From assembly GCF_009882935.1 (NCBI RefSeq), contig NZ_WTVA01000002.1, positions 335,827 to 399,826 of the forward strand: a DNA stretch of 64,000 nucleotides. Direction: 5' to 3'. A program made the position numbers and the translations under genes. The notes under the pieces were generated by a model. That model did no database searches and had not been told where the DNA came from. It saw only the letters and a program-made list of their open reading frames with translations. This DNA comes from Sneathiella chungangensis (GTDB lineage Bacteria; Pseudomonadota; Alphaproteobacteria; Sneathiellales; Sneathiellaceae). Position 1 is the first letter of the stretch. Each line of letters begins with the position of its first letter. This document shows positions 34,325 through 44,355 of this stretch, in pieces.

Positions 34325-35877
34325 CAGCCCGCCGCCTTCTTATTGCGCGCATTTTCGCGTACGCCCGCCATCATCAGGCCGAGGCGGGTTTCCGTCGCCT
34401 CTGATGCTGCTATTTCGCCGACGATCTCGCCATCGAACATCACCGCGATACGATCGGCGATGGACATAACCTCTTCGATCTCAACAGACACGACCAGAAT
34501 AGCCTTGCCCGCATCCCGCATTTTGATGAGCTGGTTATGGATAAATTCAATGGCGCCGATATCCACGCCCCGCGTCGGCTGGCCCACCAGCAGGACGTCG
34601 GGGTTCTGCTCCATCTCTCTCGCCAGCACAAGCTTTTGCTGATTGCCGCCCGAAAATCCGGATGCTGTCAGATACGGGTCGGGGGGGCGAACATCGTATT
34701 TTTTGATATAGGCCTCGCAGGTCTCGACAATTGCTCTGCGGTCGAGGCGGAGACCCTTGTTGAATTCCGGTTTGTCATGGTAGCCCAGGATTGCGCATTC
34801 GTTGGCGCTGAAAGAAAGAACCAGCCCGGCGCGGTGACGGTCCTCCGGTACATGGCCGAGGCCTATTTTCCGGAGGTTTCGGGCCGTGAAGGCCTTGCTG
34901 CCGACAAGTTCCTGATCTTTGAAACGAATGCTGCCTGACGTGGGCGTGAGAATGCCGCCAAGGACTTCCAGAAGTTCCGACTGGCCGTTGCCCGAAACGC
35001 CGGCGATACCGAGTATCTCACCGGCCCTGATGTCGAGATTGATGTCTTTAAGACGCGGGACATCGTCCGCATCCAGATAGTTCAGGCCGTGAATCGAGAC
35101 GAGAGTATCCTTCGGTGCGGCTGGCTCTTTCTCGACCTGCAGAAGGACGGAACGGCCAACCATCAGTTCCGCCAGTGCCGCCTGACTGGTTTCGCTCGTT
35201 TTCAGGTGAGCGACCATTTCCCCGCGCCGCATGACCGACACATTGTCCGTAATCGCCATGATCTCGCGGAGTTTGTGGGTAATCAAAATGACCGTTTTTC
35301 CTTGCTCGCGGAGGGTATCCAGGATGCGGAAAAGATGGTCCGCCTCCTGCGGTGTCAGGACGCCTGTCGGTTCATCGAGAATGAGGATTTCCGCGCCCCG
35401 ATACAGGGCTTTCAGAATTTCGACGCGCTGACGGAGGCCAACCGGCAAGTCACCGACAATCGCATCGACATTCACTTCAAGCGCATATTCCTTTTCAAGG
35501 CGGATCAGTTCCTTCCGCGCCGCTGTCATTCCGTCCGCCAGACGAAACCCTCCCTCGACGCCGAGAATGATATTCTCAAGGACGGTGAAGGTATCGACCA
35601 GCATGAAATGCTGATGCACCATGCCGATCCCGGCCTTGATCGAGCTTTGCGGATTCTCGATATCACAGCGATCGCCTTTGACGAATATCTCGCCGCTATC
35701 GGCCTCGTAAAAGCCGTAGACGATACTCATCAATGTTGATTTTCCGGCGCCGTTTTCGCCGACAATGCCGTGAATGCTTCCCCGGTCCACGGACAGGGAA
35801 ATATCCCTGTTGGCGTGGACCGGTCCGAAGCTTTTATTCACACGGCGCAGCTCCAGCGCCGGAGCTTGTTCCGACAT
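34324..35877 (-). CDS. Nucleoside ABC transporter ATP-binding protein (two NBDs, NupO-like)
   Basis: A 517-aa protein of two fused ATPase domains, as in RbsA/NupO. The first NBD has Walker A GENGAGKST and Walker B LILDEPTGVLTPQE with switch His (ITHKLREI). The second has the GNGQSELLEVL P-loop variant, FSGGNQQKLVLAREM and a reduced Walker B (LLVGQPTRGVD), and lacks the switch His (VVSVEIEEV), which is usual for the second half in this family. It powers nucleoside import with the two permeases downstream. It starts 11 nt after the BMP gene. Confidence 0.95.
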   Translation of the reverse strand: MSEQAPALELRRVNKSFGPVHANRDISLSVDRGSIHGIVGENGAGKSTLMSIVYGFYEADSGEIFVKGDRCDIENPQSSIKAGIGMVHQHFMLVDTFTVLENIILGVEGGFRLADGMTAARKELIRLEKEYALEVNVDAIVGDLPVGLRQRVEILKALYRGAEILILDEPTGVLTPQEADHLFRILDTLREQGKTVILITHKLREIMAITDNVSVMRRGEMVAHLKTSETSQAALAELMVGRSVLLQVEKEPAAPKDTLVSIHGLNYLDADDVPRLKDINLDIRAGEILGIAGVSGNGQSELLEVLGGILTPTSGSIRFKDQELVGSKAFTARNLRKIGLGHVPEDRHRAGLVLSFSANECAILGYHDKPEFNKGLRLDRRAIVETCEAYIKKYDVRPPDPYLTASGFSGGNQQKLVLAREMEQNPDVLLVGQPTRGVDIGAIEFIHNQLIKMRDAGKAILVVSVEIEEVMSIADRIAVMFDGEIVGEIAASEATETRLGLMMAGVRENARNKKAAG

Positions 35878-35888
35878 GATGGTCAGAC

Positions 35889-36875
35889 TTACTGATCCAT
35901 ATAGTTCGTGACCTTGATTTTGCCCTCAATGATGTCAGCCTTCGCCTTTTCCATTGCCGCAATCATATCATCCGTAAGAACGCCCTTGTTCCATTCATCG
36001 ACAGAGAAGCCGACGCCATCTTCCTTGAGGCCGAGGACCTGAATGCCAGGCTTCCAGGTGCCGTCTTTCGCCGACATCAGGGCGTTATATACGGCGACAT
36101 CCACCCGCTTGAGCATGGAGGTCAGCATCGTACCGGGGTGCAGGTAGTCCTGGTTGCTGTCAACGCCGATCGCGAGTTTCTTCTCATCTGCGGCGGTTTG
36201 CAGAACGCCGAGGCCCGTACCTCCGGCCGCAGCAAATACGACATCCGCGCCGCGGTCAAACTGGCTCTTCGCAAGTTCGCTTCCTTTCGTCGGATCGTTC
36301 CAAGCCGCCGGCGTCGTGCCCGTCATATTCTCGATCACTTCAGCCTTCGGATTTGCATATAAAACGCCTTCCTTGTAACCGAGGGCAAATTTCCGGATCA
36401 GCGGAATATCCATGCCGCCGATGAAGCCGACTTTGCCGCTCTTGCTGGCCATGGCTGCCGCCACACCGACGAGGAAGGAGCCCTGTTCTTCACGGAAAAC
36501 GATGGACTGGACGTTCGGCAGATCGACGACCATATCGATCAGGGTGAATTTGGTGTCGGGATTGGCCTTAGCTGCCTTTTCAACGGCCGCGGCCTGTGCA
36601 AATCCCATGGCGATAACAATGTCGGCACCTTTTTTGGCCATGCGCTGTGTGGCCTGTTCGCGCTGGGAAACCTGCGTGACCTCAAACTCCATATAGTCGA
36701 TGCCGGTCTCTTTCTTGAATTTCTCGATGCCGTTATAGGCCGCTTCGTTAAAGGACTTGTCGAACTTACCGCCCATATCGAAGACAATCGCGGGATTGAA
36801 ATCGGCAGCGTTGGCAAGGCCGCTGAGCGCCACGGCCGCGGTTGCGACGAGCCCTAAGGCAAATTTCTTCATCAT
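35889..36875 (-). CDS. BMP-family nucleoside-binding periplasmic protein
   Basis: A 328-aa periplasmic binding protein of the BMP/Med (PnrA-like) family. Its signal peptide (KKFALGLVATAAVALSG, then LANAAD) lacks a lipobox Cys, so it is likely soluble in the periplasm. The IVFDMGGKFDKSFNEAAYNGIEKF opening (two blocks) and IAMGFAQAAAVEKAA are family features. It captures nucleosides for the importer encoded next. ATG 36875 is preferred to GTG 36884 because GGGAG lies 8 nt ahead of it. It is first in the ten-gene operon, behind a possible operator near 36955. Confidence 0.93.
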   Translation of the reverse strand: MMKKFALGLVATAAVALSGLANAADFNPAIVFDMGGKFDKSFNEAAYNGIEKFKKETGIDYMEFEVTQVSQREQATQRMAKKGADIVIAMGFAQAAAVEKAAKANPDTKFTLIDMVVDLPNVQSIVFREEQGSFLVGVAAAMASKSGKVGFIGGMDIPLIRKFALGYKEGVLYANPKAEVIENMTGTTPAAWNDPTKGSELAKSQFDRGADVVFAAAGGTGLGVLQTAADEKKLAIGVDSNQDYLHPGTMLTSMLKRVDVAVYNALMSAKDGTWKPGIQVLGLKEDGVGFSVDEWNKGVLTDDMIAAMEKAKADIIEGKIKVTNYMDQ

Positions 36876-36954
36876 GTCAGTCACTCCCTATGAAAATCCC
36901 GCTCGCCCTTCCCATTAAAGAACAAGTGGGAGACTTGAAATCCAAAACAAAATC

Positions 36955-36968
36955 TGACCGATTGGTCA
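36955..36968. promoter_or_regulatory. Candidate operator of the nucleoside operon
   Basis: The inverted repeat TGACC-GATT-GGTCA, with AA and TT flanks two bases out, lies 80 nt upstream of the BMP start and about 160 nt upstream of the divergent upp gene. The form suits a TetR- or GntR-type dimer. No such regulator is encoded nearby, so the binder is unknown. Confidence 0.45.
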
Positions 36969-37125
36969 AGTTTTATGATCGTCTTCCTTAAAGTATAGGA
37001 GGGAAATTTTACTGTCGCTAGAAATTATCGCCTTTTTTGGCGCACGGAATAGTGATTTTAAAATCGAAGTCGGATATGGTCAGGCCGAAACTTTCAATGC
37101 ACAACAGCGCAAGGGCATCCCAATC

Positions 37126-37776
37126 ATGGCTTATGATCCGCGATTTCCGAATCTGCATATTCTCGATCACCCGCTTATCGTCCATAAGCTCAGCCATATG
37201 CGGAACAAGAAAACTTCAACCAAGACCTTCCGCCAGTTGCTCAAGGAAATTGCCCTTCTGATGGGATATGAAATCACCCGGAACCTGCCGATGGTCCACG
37301 AGAAGATCGAGACGCCGATCTGTCCGATGGAAGCATCGGTGCTGGCTGGCAAGAAAACCGCCATCGTACCAATCTTGCGGGCCGGCCTCGGGATGGCGGA
37401 TGGATTGCTCGAATTGATGCCGTCGGCGCGCGTTGGGCATATCGGCATGTATAGGGATCCGGAAACAAAACGGCCGGTCGAATATCTCAGGAAGCTCCCG
37501 ACGGCGGACGACCGCCTCTTCATCCTTGTCGATCCTATGCTGGCGACCGGTTATTCCGCGGCTGCCGGGGTGGATGTCTTGCTCGACCATAATGTAGCCG
37601 CGGAGAATATCCGCTTCATGGCGTTGGTTGCGGCGCCGGAAGGGGTGCAGGTCATGCTTGAAAAACATCCGTCGGTCAATGTCTATGTCGCCGCACTGGA
37701 TGAGAAGTTGAACGAAAAGGCTTATATCGTTCCCGGCCTTGGCGATGCGGGCGACCGGCTCTACGGGACTCTGTGA
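37126..37776 (+). CDS. upp: Uracil phosphoribosyltransferase
   Basis: A 216-aa enzyme that turns uracil and PRPP into UMP. The PRPP loop [12 protein letters not shown] (about residue 130), the RAGLGMADG motif (about 85) and the C-terminal uracil-contact [17 protein letters not shown] are all present. It is divergent from the nucleoside operon, so uracil released by nucleoside cleavage can be salvaged. AAGGG lies 9 nt ahead of the ATG. Confidence 0.96.
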   Translation: MAYDPRFPNLHILDHPLIVHKLSHMRNKKTSTKTFRQLLKEIALLMGYEITRNLPMVHEKIETPICPMEASVLAGKKTAIVPILRAGLGMADGLLELMPSARVGHIGMYRDPETKRPVEYLRKLPTADDRLFILVDPMLATGYSAAAGVDVLLDHNVAAENIRFMALVAAPEGVQVMLEKHPSVNVYVAALDEKLNEKAYIVPGLGDAGDRLYGTL

Positions 37777-37903
37777 CGACCGCCATTTACCATGATTTTG
37801 TGCAGCGCAGTAATAATTGGTAACAATGTTTGATTTGTGTGGACGTATCGCCTTTCGTACATTCACGATGCAAAATTCGTAACAGTAACAAAAGTGGCGG
37901 AAA

Positions 37904-38839
37904 ATGGTCGTTTTTCAGAAAACATTGCGTAACAGTATAAGCTGCACCGGCGTTGGCCTGCATGGCGGCAACCGGATCAATATGAAATTGATCCCGGCTC
38001 CGGTGAACAGCGGCATTGTTTTCAAGCGCACCGATGTTGATCCGGATGTGGCGGTTATTCCGGCGCATTACAACGCCGTGTCCGACCTTATGATGTGTAC
38101 GACGGTCGAGAATGACGCGGGCGTGAAAGTCGCCACTGTCGAGCATCTGATGGCCGCGCTTTCCGGTTGCGGCATTGATAATGTTGTTGTTGAGCTTGAC
38201 GGACCGGAAGTTCCGGTGATGGATGGCTCCGCCGCTCCATTCGTGTTCCTGATCGAATGTGCGGACATGGTGGAGCAGGATGCCCCGCGCCGCTATATCA
38301 AGGTCTTGAAGGAAGTGGAAGTAAGCGAGGGCGCGGCGAAAGCGGCCTTGTCTCCGGCAGATAATATCTCGGTTGCCTTCGAGATCGATTTCGATAACCC
38401 TCGGATCGGCAATCAAAACTGCAGTTTCAATCTGCGTAACGGCACTTTCAAGAACGAGCTTGCCCGGGCGCGGACATTCGGTTTTCTCGGTGATTTCGAG
38501 CAGCTTAAAAAACTTGGTCTCGCCAAGGGCGGATCGCTTGAAAATGCCATCGTGTTGAGCGGTTCGGATATCCTGAACGAAGAGGGACTGCGCTATGACG
38601 ACGAATTTGTCCGTCACAAGGCGCTTGATGCCGTTGGCGACCTTTATTTGGCGGGCGCACCGATTATTGGTGAATTCTACGGATTTCGCTCAGGGCATGC
38701 ATTGAATAATAAGCTTTTGCATACTTTTCTTTCTGACAAGGATGCCTGGTGCTACACAACCGAGGCACCTGTCCGCATAGGTAACGTCGGCGGCGCGAAC
38801 TGGCCGGCGAAGAAAGCGGCGGCGCCGGTAACGGATTAA
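37904..38839 (+). CDS. lpxC: UDP-3-O-acyl-N-acetylglucosamine deacetylase (LpxC)
   Basis: A 311-aa zinc deacetylase, the first committed step of lipid A synthesis. TVEHLMAALSGCGIDN carries the first zinc His, and the second half has KALDAVGDLYLAGAPIIGEFYGFRSGHALNNKLL with the other zinc ligands and the catalytic His. The N-terminal FQKTLRNSISCTGVGLHGG is typical. It lies apart from ftsZ, with bamD, recN and ligA following after the XRE gene, an order common in alphaproteobacteria. A hairpin terminator follows. Confidence 0.97.
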   Translation: MVVFQKTLRNSISCTGVGLHGGNRINMKLIPAPVNSGIVFKRTDVDPDVAVIPAHYNAVSDLMMCTTVENDAGVKVATVEHLMAALSGCGIDNVVVELDGPEVPVMDGSAAPFVFLIECADMVEQDAPRRYIKVLKEVEVSEGAAKAALSPADNISVAFEIDFDNPRIGNQNCSFNLRNGTFKNELARARTFGFLGDFEQLKKLGLAKGGSLENAIVLSGSDILNEEGLRYDDEFVRHKALDAVGDLYLAGAPIIGEFYGFRSGHALNNKLLHTFLSDKDAWCYTTEAPVRIGNVGGANWPAKKAAAPVTD

Positions 38840-38893
38840 TCCGCCAGCGGGCGCACAATTAGGCGCTGAATTAAATCCAGAGGCACAAAGAGA

Positions 38894-38917
38894 GGCGCGG
38901 AACGTCCATTCCGCGCC
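38894..38917. terminator. Hairpin between convergent lpxC and XRE genes
   Basis: A perfect 9-bp stem, GGCGCGGAA paired with TTCCGCGCC, around a 6-nt loop. The tail is only moderately T-rich on both strands, so it may act as a two-way terminator of lpxC and the XRE gene. Confidence 0.6.
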
Positions 38918-38939
38918 TTCATACATTTCAAATTATCCG

Positions 38940-39326
38940 TTAGGCGGACTTGCGCCGCCGTTCCTTGCCAGCGAGGCTCTTTATCAGGCCACTTACCGCA
39001 GATCTGACACCCGGTTCGTCAATCTCGCTATAATTGCGAACGAGTTCTATGGTCGAACGGTTTTTTCCGCCATGCTCAAGCGGAATACTGGTCGTCGACG
39101 GCTCCAGATTTTCAAAGAAATATGCGACATCCACTTCAAGACGCTTCGCTATTTCATATAGCCTGCCCGCGCTTACCCGGTTGGCTCCCGTTTCGTATTT
39201 CTGAACCTGCTGATAGGAAATATCCAGAGCTTTTGCAAGATGCTCCTGAGTTAATCCCATCATGGTTCTTCTTTCACGAATCCGTTCGCCGACGTGATCA
39301 TCGACTCTTTTCGCGACTTTGCCCAT
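38940..39326 (-). CDS. XRE-family helix-turn-helix regulator
   Basis: A 128-aa DNA-binding protein. The HTH_3 domain spans about residues 12-70 (VGERIRERRTMMGLTQEHLA, then ALDISYQQVQKYETGANRVS), and a short C-terminal tail (LVRNYSEIDEPGVRSAVSGL) ends in a basic KERRRKSA. This layout is very common in alphaproteobacteria. Its targets are not known. It is transcribed away from an A+T-rich gap ahead of bamD, where it might regulate itself. Confidence 0.9.
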   Translation of the reverse strand: MGKVAKRVDDHVGERIRERRTMMGLTQEHLAKALDISYQQVQKYETGANRVSAGRLYEIAKRLEVDVAYFFENLEPSTTSIPLEHGGKNRSTIELVRNYSEIDEPGVRSAVSGLIKSLAGKERRRKSA

Positions 39327-39736
39327 TGCTGTTTGGTACCTTTCTTTAACTACAAAATTATTTTTCTAGTTGTTTTACTAACGAGGGCGTCGTCGATAAT
39401 TCGAGACATTTTTTTAGATTGTTATAGGAGAAAATCGAACCGCGGCTCCACCCTTATAGGTAATATAACACACACAAACAGAAAAAGAAAATACATAAAA
39501 TCTAACAATATTTCGATAAAAAAAATTTATCGCTCAAACGAGAAGGAAAATTTTTTATTACTCCGCCAAAATATTAAATCTGAAATTTACTTACCTAACC
39601 CGGGCATCGCGCGCGGATTTTGGCGGGCGGGCGCCCCCTGCAAAGAAAACTGAAACCATAACTTCCCCTTGGCCTTCTGATTGGATAAAATGCCGCTGCT
39701 TCTGAATTTTGTCGGCTATGGGCCAAGAGGAACAAG
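39327..39736. other. A+T-rich intergenic region between XRE gene and bamD
   Basis: About 410 bp without a credible gene. The stretch from roughly 39340 to 39600 is far richer in A+T than the rest of the window, with runs of A and T and a hairpin at 39514-39532 (arms CGATAAA and TTTATCG, loop of five As). It probably holds the divergent promoters of the XRE gene and bamD. A 119-codon plus-strand ORF across it has a Lys/Asn/Ile-rich composition expected by chance in such sequence. Confidence 0.5.
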
Positions 39737-40561
39737 TTGCATCATAATTTATATTTGAGCTTTGCGAGGGCCATGCTCGGCCTCTTTCTGTTCGTGGCGA
39801 TCGCCGGGTGCAGCTCAAGCGAACAGGACGCCTATGTCGAACGCCCGGTGGAGGAATTGTATAATCAGGCGCTGGCTGACCTGAACAGTGAAAATTACAT
39901 CGAGGCGGCGCGCGGTTTTGATGAGGTGGAGCGTCAGCATCCCTATTCCGTCTGGTCGACAAAGGCTCAGATCATGTCCGCCTTCGCCTATTACCAAAGC
40001 AACGAGTATGATCAGGCGATTCTCGCGGCCGAGCGCTTTATCGAACTGCATCCGGGAAACAAGGATGTGGCCTACGCCTATTATCTCGTCGCGATCTCCT
40101 ATTACGAACAGATCACCGGTGTTGAGCGGGACCAGAAGGTGACCCGACAGGCGCTTGATGCCCTGCAGAATCTTGTCCGGCGCTTTCCCAACACGGAATA
40201 CGCACAGGATGCCCGCCTAAAGATTGACCTTACCCGGGATCATCTCGCCGGAAAGGAAATGGCGGTGGGGCGTTATTACCTCAAACAGAAATACCTGATC
40301 GGCGCCATCAATCGATTCCGCATTGTCGTCGAGGAATATCAGACAACGACCCATGTGCCGGAAGCTCTGCACCGGTTGACCGAAGCCTATCTTATGCTTG
40401 GTATCACGGAGGAGGCGCAGACGGCGGCGGCGGTTCTCGGCTACAATTTTCCGGGCAGCGAATGGTACCAGGATTCCTACGCACTTCTCGATGCGAATTA
40501 TCTCAAGCCGGAAGTTGATGAGGATTCCTGGATGGTCAAAATCTGGAAAACCGTGTTTTGA
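39737..40561 (+). CDS. bamD: Outer membrane protein assembly factor BamD
   Basis: A 274-aa lipoprotein of the BAM complex. The signal ends in a lipobox (AIAGC, acylated Cys at residue 25), followed by about five TPR-type repeats: PVEELYNQALADLNSENYIEAARGF, then repeats around residues 85, 120, 175 and 215, each on this pattern in shorter form. It starts at TTG 39737 with AGAGGAAC upstream; the next ATG (39773) would cut into the signal peptide. recN follows 14 nt later. Confidence 0.95.
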   Translation: MHHNLYLSFARAMLGLFLFVAIAGCSSSEQDAYVERPVEELYNQALADLNSENYIEAARGFDEVERQHPYSVWSTKAQIMSAFAYYQSNEYDQAILAAERFIELHPGNKDVAYAYYLVAISYYEQITGVERDQKVTRQALDALQNLVRRFPNTEYAQDARLKIDLTRDHLAGKEMAVGRYYLKQKYLIGAINRFRIVVEEYQTTTHVPEALHRLTEAYLMLGITEEAQTAAAVLGYNFPGSEWYQDSYALLDANYLKPEVDEDSWMVKIWKTVF

Positions 40562-40575
40562 CGCGCTGATCCGAG

Positions 40576-42237
40576 ATGCTGGAAAAACTCTCCATCCGCA
40601 ATATCGTTTTGATCGACAAGCTGGATATTGCCTTTGAAAAGGGGCTTTGCGTGCTCACAGGAGAGACGGGCGCTGGCAAATCGATCCTGCTTGACAGCCT
40701 TGCTCTGGCGCTTGGTGTTCGCGCCGACGCCGGACTTGTCCGTGCCGGAGAGGAGCAGGGATCCGTCACGGCCACTTTCAACCTGCCGCGCGTGCATCCC
40801 GTGTTTGATCTCCTGCAAGATATCGACGTGGAAAGTGGAGAGCCGCTTATCTTGCGGCGGACGTTGACCTCTGACGGGCGGAGCCGGGCCAGCATCAATG
40901 ACCAGGCGGTGAGCGCCGGCCTACTTCGCAGCGTCGGTGAGTTGCTCGTCGAAATTCACGGGCAGAATGCGGAGCGCGGATTGCTCGACGCCAGAGGCCA
41001 TCGTACCCTGCTCGATCAATACGGACGGCTGGAGCCGGAGGTCGCGGCAATCGGCGGCCTCTTCAATGATTTGCAGGCTGCGGAGAAAAAACTGAATGAC
41101 GCTCTGCGCGACGTGGAACAGGCGCGGATTGACGAGGAATATCTCCGGCATGTCGTCGAGGAACTGACGGAGCTTGCGCCGCAGGAAGACGAGGAGGAGG
41201 CGCTCGCCGTGGCACGTTCCAACCTGATGCATGCCGAGAAAATTGCCGAAGCCCTGCGCGATGCGGAAAAGGCGCTCAGTGATAACGGCGGTGTTGAAAA
41301 CCGGATTCGGACGGCAACCCGTGCGGTGGAACGCGTCATCGAGAAAGCGGCGGGCAAGCTTGATCCGGTCCTTGAAAGCCTTGAACGGGCGGCAATCGAA
41401 ATGGCCGAGGCCCAGAGCGTGATCAATTCCGTTTCCGGGGATCTGGAGATGGATCCGGCGGGACTTGAAGCAGTCGAAGAGCGGCTCTTCGCGCTCCGGG
41501 CGGCAGCCCGCAAGCATAAATGCGAGGTCGCCGACCTTCCCCGCCTGCTCGAGAGCTTTGCAGCCCGGCTTCTGGCGGTGGAGGAGGGGGATCGGGAGAT
41601 CGGTGTCCTTCGCGCCGCCGCCGCCGCGGCCCGGGAAAGATATGCGGCGGCCGCCGCGGCGCTTGGCGAGAAGCGGCGGACTGCTGCAGCGCAGATGGAT
41701 CGGGCGGTGATGGAGGAGTTGGAGCCGCTCAAGCTCGGTGCCGCCCGTTTCACGACGGAAGTGGCCGATCTTCCCCCCGAGAACTGGGGAGCATCCGGTA
41801 TGAACAAGGTTGCGTTTCTGGTTGCCACCAATCCCGGAAGTTCGGCGGGTCCGCTGATAAAGATTGCCTCGGGCGGCGAGCTTTCGCGTTTCATGCTGGC
41901 GCTCAAGGTGGTGTTGGCGCGCTCGGGATCGGCGCCGACCCTGATTTTCGATGAAGTCGATCGCGGTGTCGGTGGGGCGACGGCGGACGCCGTGGGGGAA
42001 AGGCTTCGCCGCCTTGCCGAGGATTTGCAAGTCCTCGTCGTCACGCATTCCCCGCAGGTCGCGGCGGCTGGCGAGGCGCATTGGAATATCCGGAAATCTG
42101 AAGTCGGTGCGGCGACGGTTACATCCGTCGACCGGCTTGATCCGGCCGCGCGAACTGAGGAAATTGCACGCATGCTCTCGGGCGCGAGTATTACCGAGGA
42201 AGCAAGAGCGGCGGCGCTTAGCCTTATCGAAGGATAA
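40576..42237 (+). CDS. recN: DNA repair protein RecN
   Basis: A 553-aa SMC-like ATPase acting in double-strand break repair. The N-terminal Walker A is GETGAGKSILLDSL (about residues 33-46); long coiled-coil arms fill about 150-360; the C-terminal half has the signature IASGGELSRFMLALKVVL and Walker B PTLIFDEVDRGVGG. Length is normal. It sits between bamD and ligA with short gaps, a common alphaproteobacterial order. No LexA-type box is obvious directly upstream. Confidence 0.97.
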   Translation: MLEKLSIRNIVLIDKLDIAFEKGLCVLTGETGAGKSILLDSLALALGVRADAGLVRAGEEQGSVTATFNLPRVHPVFDLLQDIDVESGEPLILRRTLTSDGRSRASINDQAVSAGLLRSVGELLVEIHGQNAERGLLDARGHRTLLDQYGRLEPEVAAIGGLFNDLQAAEKKLNDALRDVEQARIDEEYLRHVVEELTELAPQEDEEEALAVARSNLMHAEKIAEALRDAEKALSDNGGVENRIRTATRAVERVIEKAAGKLDPVLESLERAAIEMAEAQSVINSVSGDLEMDPAGLEAVEERLFALRAAARKHKCEVADLPRLLESFAARLLAVEEGDREIGVLRAAAAAARERYAAAAAALGEKRRTAAAQMDRAVMEELEPLKLGAARFTTEVADLPPENWGASGMNKVAFLVATNPGSSAGPLIKIASGGELSRFMLALKVVLARSGSAPTLIFDEVDRGVGGATADAVGERLRRLAEDLQVLVVTHSPQVAAAGEAHWNIRKSEVGAATVTSVDRLDPAARTEEIARMLSGASITEEARAAALSLIEG

Positions 42238-44352
<2,115 letters not shown>

Positions 44353-44355
44353 GGG

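Noticed and set aside
39294-39653. 119-codon plus-strand ORF in the A+T-rich gap
   Set aside because: Lys/Asn/Ile-rich product as expected by chance in A+T-rich sequence; starts inside the XRE gene antisense and has no RBS.
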